Below, piece after piece: positions 23,063-33,789 of a DNA stretch of 64,000 bases (its first letter is position 1; each line of letters starts with the position of its first letter). Source of the stretch: Allacma fusca (taxonomy: Eukaryota > Arthropoda > Collembola > Symphypleona > Sminthuridae); assembly GCA_947179485.1 (NCBI GenBank), contig OX359248.1:761501-825500 (forward strand), in the 5' to 3' direction. The position numbers and the translations under genes were made by a program. The notes under the pieces are model-generated. The model did no database searches, was not told the origin of the DNA, and saw nothing but the letters and a program-made list of their open reading frames with translations.

Positions 23063-23315
23063 CTGAGTATTGCATTCGTGTTGTTAGAAGTGAAATCTCA
23101 ACAATTCACTCACGTTACAAATCAATTATTTTCATGACTTTAAATAAGAACAATTCACGTCGGGAGTGGCATTTGCGTTAACGAGGGAGAGGGCTTTGTT
23201 TATAAATTTTTGCTCACGTGAGAGAGTGTGAGAGCTATCTGGTAGATGTCGTGCGAGGGTTTGTGAGGGAGGGCATGACCGCATATTTTTACTGCCTCAT
23301 GACGAGAAAACCAGG

Positions 23316-23323
23316 GTTGATAT
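23316..23323. other. Empty target site for the 806-bp hAT-like element
   Basis: GTTGATAT occurs once here. In the second block it is duplicated around the insertion at 46059-46864, so this is the pre-insertion (or empty) allele. Confidence 0.9.
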
Positions 23324-24259
23324 AATGCCTATGTATTGTTTGAAACTTTGCGTGGCTGAGATTTCCACGGAATTCAAATACATTTGGACTAATAATTCAA
23401 AAATACCCACTATCCGACTATACGTATCCTCATGATTCCACCAGCTGATCCTAAAATGCAGGCCAATGGCCAACTGTGGTTTCTGTTTCCTCCGTTTTTC
23501 AAAATTAATGATTTTAAACAAGCTGAACCTAAATGTGTGACATTTTGTTGAAACCCCTGGAGGCAATGGATTGAAATCATGATTACTTTGATTATTGCTG
23601 TTCTATTATATTGCGTTCCATTTATTGTGAGTAATTTATAAATGGTAAATCATTCAGGAGTTCTATTTGGAGTACAATTCTTACTTGATGCAATATATAG
23701 CCTTGTATAGATTTTTCATATTTTTGGTGTGTTATGAGTAATTATTTGGTTTTGTTTTTAATCACAGCAGGAATTCCTCCACTGGATGGGAATAATGGGA
23801 AAGCCTGTGCTACGGGACTAATACCGTAGAAAAATCCTCCCGGTTTTGACTGATTCTATACATATAGTGAACGATGTATGCGATTTCTGTATTTATAAAG
23901 ATGGGAAAATATATTAAGTTGGAGGAATACGTTCAGTATCCGTAGTGGCTTTCGACATTGCAAATAGGTATTTCTGGGTTTTGATTTTAAATATTTGTTT
24001 ATTTACGAATGATCACCTTGTTTTTTTTACTGAGCTGGGTTTAGTTTATATAATCCTGAAATAAGTTTAACTGTCAGCAAGAGGTCGTTTTATCAATTTT
24101 TAAGTGACAAATAATAATAATTTTATTATAAAAACAATTGAATTTCTTTTGAAAATGTATTGATGGAACAAAAGATATTTCATGATTAATAATAAATCTC
24201 TTACTTAATCTCTATTTCAATAATGATTATTGTAATTCTATCAATTTAAATTTTTGTAG
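23324..24259. other. AT-rich sequence upstream of a candidate exon
   Basis: A minus-strand frame (23566-23297) has no recognisable domain. A splice-acceptor-like CACAGCAG at 23764-23771 is followed by a short open stretch (IPPLDGNNGKACATGLIP) ending in a stop with no donor, so it is not called. Confidence 0.35.
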
Positions 24260-24360
24260 AAGATCGTGCTCCACCTATAGAATTAACACCCGAGATGGAT
24301 GAATACTGCGGACGACTCCGTCAGCAAATCATGAGACGGAAAACAGATAAGCTCAGCTGA
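24260..24360 (+). CDS. Candidate terminal exon, unknown protein
   Basis: A pyrimidine-rich acceptor (TTTAAATTTTTGTAG) precedes 101 nt that read, after two bases completing a split codon, DRAPPIELTPEMDEYCGRLR and then QQIMRRKTDKLS and a TGA. The composition (charged, helical, basic end) is far more protein-like than neighbouring frames, and the stretch ends in a clean stop. No upstream exon, start or polyadenylation signal was identified, and no family is recognised. An identical copy is at 47809-47909. It could be the last exon of a host gene, or of a captured gene fragment. Confidence 0.35.
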
Positions 24361-24497
24361 GGAAATTTGAGCACATTTACGAGTTATATCCCAAAATTGA
24401 ATTTATTTAGTATTTAGTGACGTTCCCGGTGACCAACGCTGAAAACATTAAAACGTCAACTTACGTTTTTGTTGCTATTCACTATAAGCATAAAAAA

Positions 24498-24871
24498 TAT
24501 TTATTACACATAGGGTAGGTGTAATATGAAGTTCATAATAGTACAACTGCAGCAATTTCATCAAATGAATATTCTGCCGATTTTCATTATGTAAGAAATT
24601 CTGGAGTACTCAGTGGCACTCGAAACTTAGAGCGTCCCGTATTATCAGCCCGACTGCTTATAGATTTTCTCCCGATAAGAGCATACACAGATTGTCGAAA
24701 TTTCGTTTCAAAAAGCTAATCAAACGGTGTGTGAGGAATATACATGATTATTTGTTCCTATTTAACACGAAATGGTAAAGCTGGTTGGGGATTTATTTTT
24801 CGAGCAAATCCTTCAATGTTTACATTTGTGGAGTCTGGAACAACAGTCGACAGGTTTTTGAAGAACTGTGC
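24498..24871. repeat. Dispersed repeat R1, copy 2
   Basis: Closely similar to 1-402, with a short deletion at the left end and a handful of substitutions. It ends at the same point (TTTTTGAAGAACTGT), where flanking similarity stops. Confidence 0.75.
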
Positions 24872-26326
24872 TATTTCTCGAACATAAAACGGACTGTATT
24901 ATTATAACCATGGCTCACGGTAAAAAAAATTGTAAAGGCCCAAGCACATGGCCGCACACCAAAATGTTTTGCACACTAGCTTGCAATACTTATAAAAACA
25001 TATGCGCACATTTTTATCCAAGAGAAGAACTTTAAAAAATTACAATAATGTATTAGGATAGACAATTCGTAAACTCACGGGAAAACTTAGGTATAAGCAG
25101 CTTCAGATATCGGTACTCTATCTATATCTCTTCAGTACATACTAAAGAGGTGAGTTAAGCATTGTGCCATTGTGGGTTGTACAAATTCTGTCATTGACAT
25201 TAAGAACTTAATGTTCAAATTTGGTAAAAAGACGTAATCTATTATCAATTTTTTTTCACGTAGGAGTAAATGCATGCCTACGCTTTGCGTTTCTTTTGCA
25301 AACTTTTTTTCAAAAGTTAAAATTACATTTTTTTACAAAACAGTAGCATCTTCATAATAACCAGATTTTTCTTAAACATTTCAACGTGGCTCAGCGGAGA
25401 ATTTCATGTTTTGATTTTTGAACCTTCGAAACGAATCCATATATTTAAGCATACTAAAAGGTTCTGATGATTAAATTTTACGCTTTTGATTTTCAGTTAC
25501 ATGAGGAATCCTGAAGTAATTGTGACTTCACTAGCTTTTGCATGAAGTCATTCAAGTTACGTCTTGTCTAGTCCGGTGATTTTGCAAGTTGCCCTAGAAA
25601 TACACCATGCGTAGTCAAGTCAAGTATATTATTTTAAGTATATTTAGCTCCCCAGTGTAGTTGAGTCCAGACATTCCTAGACAAGTCTGACTAGACTAGG
25701 GCAGCAGTGGCAGGAATAGCAAAAAAAACGTATTTTTTAACTATTTTTCTTCACCCTAGTCACACTAGTTTATACATGAAACCTACAATCATTAAAAAAT
25801 ATCAACGGCACTGGATTTGGCAATGTTGCACGTTCTTTCATGTGTCTTCGTTATTACACGTTTCAATGGCATATAAGTATTCCATGATAAATGCATAGTA
25901 AGAAAATGAGTAGCTAAATTTGACTCTCCGTGAAGTAAAGTTGACCCCTCCTGAAATTTCAACAATTTTGTGATTTTGACCCCCCCCCCTGGAAAACACG
26001 CTTTGTACATGTATGGTCACGATTTCAGACGAACCACTGACTCTCAGCAACTCAAATTTGTGTAGGGGTAGATTAGGTAAAAAAAGTAGGATGCATTTTT
26101 TTAAGGAGATTGGCTCATCAACTTAACCTTAGAAAATTAAACGTTTAAACACAAGCAAACACATATTTACATAAACTGGTAGGTATATAGATTCTGCGCC
26201 ATCTGCAGTCAGAATGGTTGTTTGCATTAAATTGTCTATTCCGTCGCATGAACTTGTGTTTCACATTTTCTTGTTTTAATGTAACTCCTACTTGTTTGTA
26301 TTTATATAACAGTTTTAGGGTATCCT
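24872..26326. other. AT-rich intergenic sequence
   Basis: No gene was recognised. At 25525-25710 there are loosely repeated and inverted AAGTC and ACTAG phrases (CTTGTCTAGTC...GACTAGACTAGG), perhaps a decayed relative of the CAAGTC arrays. A run of ten C residues lies near 25981. Confidence 0.45.
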
Positions 26327-27503
26327 TCTTCTTATTGCTCTGGACCTGTCCGTTGATTTAAACTTTCGCGGTTTTGGCTTTACAATTCAAACCTTCGCGG
26401 CTCATTTCAATATATAGCCAAGCAAGTCGGTCGGTAGTTTATACAGCAAGCCGAGAAGCACAGCGGGCTGAAACGCTGTCGCAGAGGAGAGATTTTTCAG
26501 CTCGCTTAGCTCGCTGTGGTTTTCAGCATATACCAACTGCTTGCAGCATACTGGAAGCTAGCAATATTACGCAATTTTAGATTGTCACTTAAAAGCGCTA
26601 ATCATAATTATTATAAACATTAGACATAAATCATCAAATTTGGATTAAATTAAGTCTGGTAGTTAGAAAAACTACGTTCGGTTACAGCACTGACGAATTT
26701 GAGGAGAGAAGAATTTTAATGACTGAACTTTGCACACATAATTATGAGATTCTTATTAAGAAAAAGCAAATGGAATTAAAAGTACTTATTGCAACACTTT
26801 TTATATATAACGTCAGATAAATTCTCAGAATTTGTATTGCTGAAGTTATTTGCTCACTATTTTGTAATTACAAACCTTTACATCCATAAATTTGATCTTT
26901 ATATTCCCTAAAAATATCATTACGAATTAAGGATTGATTTGTAGGAACCACGGACTTTAGTAACAATAGCAATTGAAAAGTGTTGCACTAATATGAATTC
27001 CTGTCACTTTTCCTATTTTAAATTATCAGTGCGTCCAGTGTCTGAGGCTTCAGTTACATTATTACAATACAACTGAGATGTATACAAATTATAACAACAT
27101 AAAAAATCATATTTGATCACACTAAGGGGTGAAGCACCATACAGTGATTCAACAGCCAGATTTAATAACAATGTTGGTTGGTATTAAGTTGATCAATCGA
27201 TTAGTTAAATTCCCCGTAAATAGACAAATATTGAGTTTGGGAGAGAACTTTAGTGGGCTGGAGCGTTGTACCATAATTTTTTGATGATGAATTGCCAACT
27301 AGATATTTGAAACGAATTGTTAGCCTTACAATTAATAATGTCTTATATATATGAGATTACTTTGCCTAGCGAAGCGGGCTATTAATATTAAGCCTTCTCG
27401 ACACGCCATAATACGGGATCTACATATAGCAATTTACGATTTTGTGTATACTCTCACAATTCTCAAGCAATTGATCCTGTGCGAAGCACGGGGCTTTTAC
27501 TAG
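26327..27503 (+). mobile_element. Helentron-like element, unit 1
   Basis: The right end carries the hallmark of rolling-circle elements: a short hairpin (GTGCGAAGCAC) about 10 bases before a terminal CTAG (27500-27503), followed by T. The left end is placed at TCTTCTTATTG because the adjacent unit begins with the same sequence directly after this CTAG. Internal landmarks are AACTTTCGCGG, AGCCGAGAAGCACAGCGGGC and TAGCGAAGCGGGCTATTAAT. There is no Rep/helicase coding, so it is non-autonomous. The left border is less certain than the right. Confidence 0.65.
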
Positions 27504-27802
27504 TTTCTTCTTATTGATCTCGACCTGAGGCTTGATTTAAACTTTCGCGGCTTTGGCTTTACAATTCAAATCTTCGCGGCTCATAGCCATGCAAGTCGGT
27601 GGTATATACAGCAAGCCGAGAAGCACAGCGGGCTGAAAGCTGAGACTGTCGCAGAGGAGAGCTTTTTCAGCTCGCTCAGCTCACTTTGTTACTCGGGTAT
27701 ATACCAACTGCTTGCAGCCTACTGAAAGCTCGCAATATTACGCCATTTTAGATTATCACTTAAAAGCGCTAATCATAAACATCTTAATACTATAATTTGA
27801 AG

Positions 27803-28775
27803 CATTGATGGGCGCCCTCACGAGGTATGAGTTCTTCCCTCGCCCTCATCGCTCGCCCTCGCCCTCAATTTTTGAGGGTTGAGGGCGAGTTCCCATCATA
27901 AAAGAAGGCCCTCAGCAAATGAGGGCGAGGCATAGCAAAATGTACGTACTAAAACGAGGGCGAGGGTGAGTACTAAAAGCTATCCCTCACGAAGTTCGAA
28001 CAGCAGTATTAAATCCCACGAGATAATTCTCACATTTCCTCTTTGCTGTTTCTTTTTTCATAAACGAGTCTGTAGAATTAGTTCAAGATCTTAAGAATCA
28101 GCTAAAGTTCATAAGAATTAGCTAAAGGTCTCAAGAATTAAGTGACTGTTTGAACGTCTTAACTGGGTGATACTGAACTGAGGGACTGGACTGGATGGGA
28201 TAACTATTTGAGGCGACGAAACCAAATGGAATATATTTTTCAAGGGACAAATAATTAACTGGGCAACTTTTTGACAAGACGGGACAAATATTTGACAACG
28301 GTTTGACGAGGTGGGACAAATAATTCACTGCACAACTTTTCCACGGATCAGGACAAGATTTCACGTGATAGGACTTTTCGCACTTCTCACGCCATTGGTG
28401 GGTAATTAGTTATACCTAGCTCTAACCTCACGAGGTTAGCAGTCAAGTCCATTGCACTCGCCATGGCCTAAACCTTCAAGATAAGCGACGCTTCTACTCG
28501 CCCTCAGACTCGAGGGGCGAGAGTGAGTGCTTGTTGTTAAGAGTAGACCGTCACGGGTCCGTGATAGCAAGATTGCAATGCACTGGCAGTTAGGCCGTAC
28601 TTATAGACTCATGAGGCCGAGGGAGAGTCCTTATGATTTATGGTAGGCCCTCACGAGTCTGAGTGCGAGTTCCAGCGCGAAGTATCGTGAGGGTTACGGG
28701 TGAGAGCGAGTGCGACAAGATTTTTTTACATACCTCGTGAGGTGAGGGCGAGGGATTACAAAACGCCCATCTATG
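27803..28775. mobile_element. hAT-like MITE, CCCTCGCC type, complete
   Basis: The 973-bp element is bounded by an exact 8-bp duplication, ATTTGAAG (27795-27802 and 28776-28783), which fits the nTnnnnAn preference of Ac-type hAT transposases. Terminal repeats are CATTGATGGGCG and the inverse of CGCCCATCTATG (11 of 12 matching). Both subterminal zones are crowded with CCCTCGCC/GGCGAGGG and CCTCACGAGG motifs. A ~45-bp degenerate tandem repeat (GGGACAAATAATT..) occupies the middle (28235-28360). No transposase. Confidence 0.9.
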
Positions 28776-29081
28776 ATTTGAAGATGAGGATGAGAGAGGA
28801 TTTTTAAATCTTCGCTCTCTCCTCGCTTTATATGTTCGGGAGTACACACTACACACTACCATACAGGCTAAATGGCTTAATGGTATACCATAGTGTATAG
28901 ATTAGATAGTGTACTCACTCTCTGCAGAAGCTCAGCACAATTTGAAGCTTGTTGCCTTAACATTCCGCATACAGCGCTTCAGGCGTCTTTCGCCTGGCTT
29001 TCAGTTTTCAACATGTGCTTCATAACGAGTCTTGGAGTTTTAAAAATTAAAATGTGCCATTAAAGTTTTAAATAAAATAAA

Positions 29082-29434
29082 ATGGTGTCGTGTTTTGTTG
29101 TGGGATGTTCTTCGGGTTATAACGGAACAAAAGCACATCTCTTTAGAGCACCAAAACAAGCTGATAAGTTGGCATGGCTTAAAAATATCCCCAAAAGAGA
29201 AACTCCTTTTGACTTAAAAAAGTCCTGCGTCTGTTATTTACATTTCGAGGAATCCAGCATAATAAAAAGTGGAGAGTTTATTGAAATAAACGGAGAAAAG
29301 GTGAAATTACATCACGACCCAGGTGGACATTGAAGCCGGACGCAATTCCAACTCGATTCTCAAACCTGCAACTGCCATCTTATTATGACAAACCGGGAAA
29401 AAGGAAGTCCCCGAAGAAAAGGAAATTAAAATGC
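29082..29434 (+). pseudogene. THAP-domain gene, frameshifted
   Basis: The first 83 codons read MVSCFVVGCSSGYNGTKAHL and show the THAP C2CH zinc site as Cys4, Cys9, Cys51 and His54, plus the invariant Trp32 and Pro24 and Phe55 after the last zinc ligand. The frame stops at 29333. One base off, reading continues into LKPDAIPTRFSNLQLPSYYD, which holds the AVPTIF-type motif that closes a THAP domain, then a basic KKRKSPKKRKLK tract like a nuclear signal. So a single-base frameshift splits the domain near 29320. THAP domains bind DNA in P-element transposases and host regulators. The same lesion is in the second copy (52631), so it predates the duplication. Confidence 0.85.
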
Positions 29435-30009
29435 AAAAGATAGAAACCGAAGAGGAGTTAAAGAGTACACCATTCAGGGAACTCAAAACGGACCCTTCTG
29501 TACTAAAACTCCCGTCCGGTTTGTGGAAAGTACAGACACAAGATTCTGGATTAATTATCCTCACCAATACCGACTTGGAAGAATTAATCGAAAGAGTCAA
29601 TGATATGAACATCTGCGTGGGAGCTACTGGATTTTCAGATTTAGGAATTGTGACGGGAACTTGCATCGTCAATGACCATTTATTTTCGCAGAATTGTGAG
29701 ATACTCACAATCAGTGCAATTACAAAATGTAAACAGTGTCAAAATCAAAAATTTCGATTAGTCTTGATGTATGTACATTTGTATGCATTCATGCTGAATA
29801 TTTTTATGAAGTATTTTTATACTTGGAAACCATACCTGAGAAAAAATAAAGAATTCTATGCAAGACATTCCAAAATTTCATTAAAAAATTTTGATATTTG
29901 TATGTTTTTAGTAGCTTTCAAATGTGTCATCACTGTGAAGCTAGCGAAAAACGCTCGCAGCGCCACTCTGAGAAAGTTAAGTGGCGAGTCCCACCATTGC
30001 ATATGCTAG
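29431..30009 (+). pseudogene. Downstream ORF of the THAP gene
   Basis: This 192-codon frame begins MQKIETEEELKSTPFRELKT, directly after the basic tract of the THAP gene but in another frame. Residues 1-110 are protein-like, with acidic helices, LPSGLWKVQTQDSGLIILTN and a KCKQCQNQK pair of cysteines. After that the sequence becomes AT-rich and an overlapping frame (29898-30134) reads MCHHCEASEKRSQRH, suggesting another shift or a retained intron. It is probably the body of the same THAP protein, broken at least twice. No P-element catalytic residues could be assigned. Confidence 0.5.
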
Positions 30010-30407
30010 TGACTTCACTATTGAAATCTATACACTATGGGTATACCAATGCATTATACAGTAGCAAGGGCTTTGATATTGTCACGGGCTACATTTATAA
30101 CAACTTAAACGGTGACAACTCCTTTACATTATAGAGAAGACAGTTTCCTATTAGAGTATGCTTTGCAAATTTTGCAAAGACAGTTAATAGATGTCACCGA
30201 CACTTTTTAATTAAACCGTTTTGATAAAGTTGGCATTTATTTTCAAATTGAAAATCAGATTAAAAATTGCAAATTGTGTTTAAAGAAGTTCTGTAATGTT
30301 AGATTATAATCATACGAAAATGTATTTCAGAAGCAAATTTAATGTCATTAATTAAAAACTTATTCGAATTGAATTTTTTATTTCGATAATACAATTTTAA
30401 AGCTGGT

Positions 30408-30485
30408 GGATCAAGCCACTAGACTGCGTCAGTGTTGTTATTGGAAAATTGTGGTTAACCACTGACGCAGGCGGTGGCTTGATCC
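30408..30485. repeat. Foldback hairpin H1
   Basis: GGATCAAGCCAC (30408-30419) and CTGCGTCAGTG pair with CACTGACGCAG and GTGGCTTGATCC (30474-30485). The core GCCACTAG.CTGCGT...GCAGGCGGTGGC is shared with hairpin H3, while the outer stem differs. Confidence 0.8.
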
Positions 30486-30793
30486 GATATTTGATAAAAT
30501 AATTTTGCGATGATGAAAATTAAATCTTCCCTCTCCCTCTTAAAGGCTAAAAGATCCTATTGATTTACGATTGAGATTACCAATTACCTCAAAGGCTAAC
30601 TACCCGGCTTATTTTCGGTATGTAATACAAATGTATTTACAATTTGCGTGTATGTATTTTCCGTTGGGGAAGCCGATGGCTGTTTATTTATCTCATTATC
30701 CGCATCATTTTGTCTAGAATATTTTAATACTAACCGATTCAACCTCTAGCTCTTTCTCTGTATGATTGGTTAATGTTTATATGTATATATTTA

Positions 30794-30890
30794 CTAGCAT
30801 TGCACAGTCAGCTATTCTTAATCATACAACTGAACCAACAAACTATGAAGCCTTTTTCGAAGCCAGCAATAGCTGACTGTGCAGCGCTAG
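30794..30890. repeat. Foldback hairpin H2
   Basis: CTAGC and GCACAGTCAGCTATT on the left are perfectly inverted as AATAGCTGACTGTGC and GCTAG on the right (30868-30890). A related hairpin lies at 63511-63600. The 60-aa plus-strand frame through it is a by-product. Confidence 0.8.
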
Positions 30891-31059
30891 GAGAAATGAT
30901 GGGCAAAGTTGACGGTGCGTACACAAGCAATTGTCTATTTAAGGAAGTTTTGTAACGTGTAACGTTACAGTTTTAATAAAAATAAAATGTATTCAAAATC
31001 ATGAGGAATTCCTAACGACAGTTCAATTTGAAAAAATTCCAAGCAAGAATTTTATTATT

Positions 31060-31147
31060 ACTAGCGGTAAAGCCACTAGCCTGCGTTGTGCTCTTTTTAC
31101 GAGAAACACTGCAAACCACCGAAGCAGGCGGTGGCTATACCGCTAGT
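31060..31147. repeat. Foldback hairpin H3
   Basis: The outer stem ACTAGCGGTA pairs with TACCGCTAGT (31138-31147). Inside it lies the same GCCACTAG.CTGCGT / GCAGGCGGTGGC core as H1. The right arm abuts the point where Helentron unit 2 resumes. Confidence 0.8.
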
Positions 31148-31944
31148 TAGACATAAATCATCAAATTTGGATTAAATTAAGACTGGTAGTGAGAAAAACT
31201 ACGTTCGTTTACAGTATTGAATAATTTGATAAGAGGAGAATTTTAATGGCTGAACTTAGTTCACATTCGTGTGGGATTCTTATTTGGAAGAATAATTACA
31301 AGCCTTAGCATCCAGAGTTTTGATCTTTATATCCCTAAAAATATCATTAGGAAGTAAGGATTGATTTGTAGGAACCATGGACTTTAGTAACTATAGCAAG
31401 TTAAATGTGTTACGCTAATATGAAATCCTTTCATTTTTTCTATTTTAAATAATCAGTGCGTCCAGTGTCTGAGGCTTCAGTTACAATATTGCGGTACAAC
31501 GGATCTATATACAAATTATAATAACATAAAAAATCATATTTGATCAGCACGTTGTGCTGATCCACTAAGGGGTGAAGCACCATACAGTGATGCAACAACA
31601 AGGTTTAATAACGACGTTGGTATTAAATTGATCAAGCTATTAGTTAAATTCCACGTGTATAGCCAAATATTGAGTTTGAGAGAAAACTTTAGTGGGCCGG
31701 AAGCTGTTGTCCCATAATATTTTGATGATGAATTGCCAACTACCTATATAAAAACGAATTGTTAGTCTTACAGTTAATAGTTCACGTCTTATATGAGATT
31801 ACTTTACCTGGTGAAGCGGGATATTAATATTAAGCCTTCTCGACAGGCCCTGATACGAGATCTATTGCCATGTACACTTTTATTATTTACACTATTTATT
31901 TACACAACTAATTGCTCCTGTGCGAAGCACGGGGCTTTTACTAG

Positions 31945-33789
31945 TTTCAATAATTGAAGTAATATTATAGCCATGTTGTTACAACTTCTTGTGATGCTTC
32001 CCGCCGCAGTGACTTAACACGTTGTACTGATCACGAATTTTTGTCACAACGAAAGGTGTTTGGTTTGTATGGGACTTTTATTAATTATAAATAAATATAA
32101 AATATATCTCACAGTGCTTCTGTTCTCATCATCAGTCCTAATCAGTCTTCCTGGGATATTTATTTATTTTTATCCCTATCACAATCAGTCTTCAGGCAAC
32201 CTATGTTCATTTGAGTGAGTCCAGGAGTATACATCACTGATTGTCCATACAAAGTGAGTCATGATGTTAAAGTCGCTTGGATTTGTTGTTGGTAGATGTC
32301 GTAACTTACAACAATTGTTTATTTCATAACAATACATAATCAGCCTGTTTTGAAGCTCATACGAGTCGGGTCAAATTTCGTTGGATTCGAATCCATTCCG
32401 GTCGTGTCAATTTCCTTATTTGAATTCATAATTATTCTTGACTGACTGATTCTGATGTTTTTGCGTAACTATAATCATTCGTCAGTCGTCTGAATCTCTT
32501 CAATTCATTGTATACATATTGCCAGTGGTAATATTCTTTGTTGCTACAAAAACCTGAACTTAAGTTTGTGTATTACTTATGGAGGTTTGAGTTACAGGGT
32601 TCGGACTCCGTGCGGACAGATAAGCGTCTCTTCTTCGATTAAATCATCCTTTTTCTGATTTTAGGAAGTCGCTCATAATTTCCGAGCTTATGAACCGTTT
32701 GCCTTGTAGCTGGTAGATCCGCAGTAAATTCTGTTCAAAAATGCCTTCCATAATTGTGTCGTTGACCACACTGCAACTCCTGTTCTCCGTGTCACGGCTC
32801 CCTTGAATGTTCGTGTACTGATTCTGGAGTGCTAATTTGCGAGACTACAATGAAGGGCAGCACAAATGCAGCCATACAACAGAAGTTAATAATTGGGAAG
32901 GGATGACATGAAAGTTGAGTATAAAATACCGATTTATTGAATTTGCTTCAAAGGACGCATCTGCAGAGCCACTTGATGTGCCCCGTCCCCAACACTCACG
33001 CTTGGTCAAAAAACTTCTAGTTGTAGGACTTTATTTCAGTCTCGTCATTTTACTCTAGTTGAAATAGGAATATCTACTTTATATGCGGACATTTTCGTAA
33101 TGACCCGACAGCGGGATGTGGTCGGAAAGATACCGGGATTTTCTTGGATTGGTTTGCATTTGTAACGCCAACGTCACTAAAAACATGGTAAAATATTCAA
33201 GGTAGGGGAACAGAAAATTCGCACCAATTTGTGATTAAAAAAATACATAATTACAGTTAAGATCATCATGATGACTTTTGAGGTCGGGGGAAAATGACGG
33301 ATTTGCTGTAATTTTTTCGATTTTTTTAAGTATACAGGTTATGGTTGGTGAAAGGCAATTCAGTTTTTAGGGTTAAGTTAACTTACCATAATAGTGATGT
33401 ATTTATGTGACTACTATATAGTAACACCCCGAAGCCTGGCAATAATATTCCATGAACTTATTTATTTTGGAAACTCAGCTTTGCAAACCCCTAACTTTAA
33501 AGGTGTGTGGTGACTCCATTTTTTGACCTACATTCTCGAAATTCAGTACACTCTTGTAAAAGGTCATACTGTTTGTGTGTACGAAAGGTCATATAGTCGG
33601 GTCCCGTGCATACGCTGCGCTAAAATGAAAATAACAGACATAAATAGGACATGAAAAAGAAAGATTGTGCAGATGAAACATTTTTTTGGATTCGTTAATT
33701 TTTCGGAATATTTGTTTCTTAAATAAAAGAATATTAAAAATTTGCACAATTTTTCTTTTCCATACAGTATTTTTGTCGTTGTTTGCATC
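31945..33789. other. No recognised gene
   Basis: AT-rich sequence with no long frame or splice structure that I can support. A loosely repeated CAGTC/ATCAGTC vocabulary occurs at 32115-32210 and 32450-32500. Confidence 0.45.

Larger units (their letters stand above)
27506..31944 (+). mobile_element. Helentron-like element, unit 2, interrupted
   Basis: It starts two bases after unit 1 ends and follows the same order: AACTTTCGCGG to GCGCTAATCATAA (27506-27778), then TAGACATAAATCATCAAATT to the hairpin and CTAG at 31941-31944. Between about 27779 and 31147 lies about 3.35 kb absent from unit 1, holding a hAT-like MITE, a THAP gene remnant and three hairpins. Tandem head-to-tail insertion is a known habit of rolling-circle elements. 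A 17-bp palindromic segment (within GATCAGCACGTTGTGCTGATC, 31545-31565) is also extra relative to unit 1. Confidence 0.65.

Noticed and set aside
23760..23930. Possible internal exons upstream of the terminal exon at 24260 (IPPLDGNNGKAC and MGKYIKLEEYVQ stretches).
   Set aside because: Each reaches a stop before any usable donor, and phases do not fit, so they were not called.
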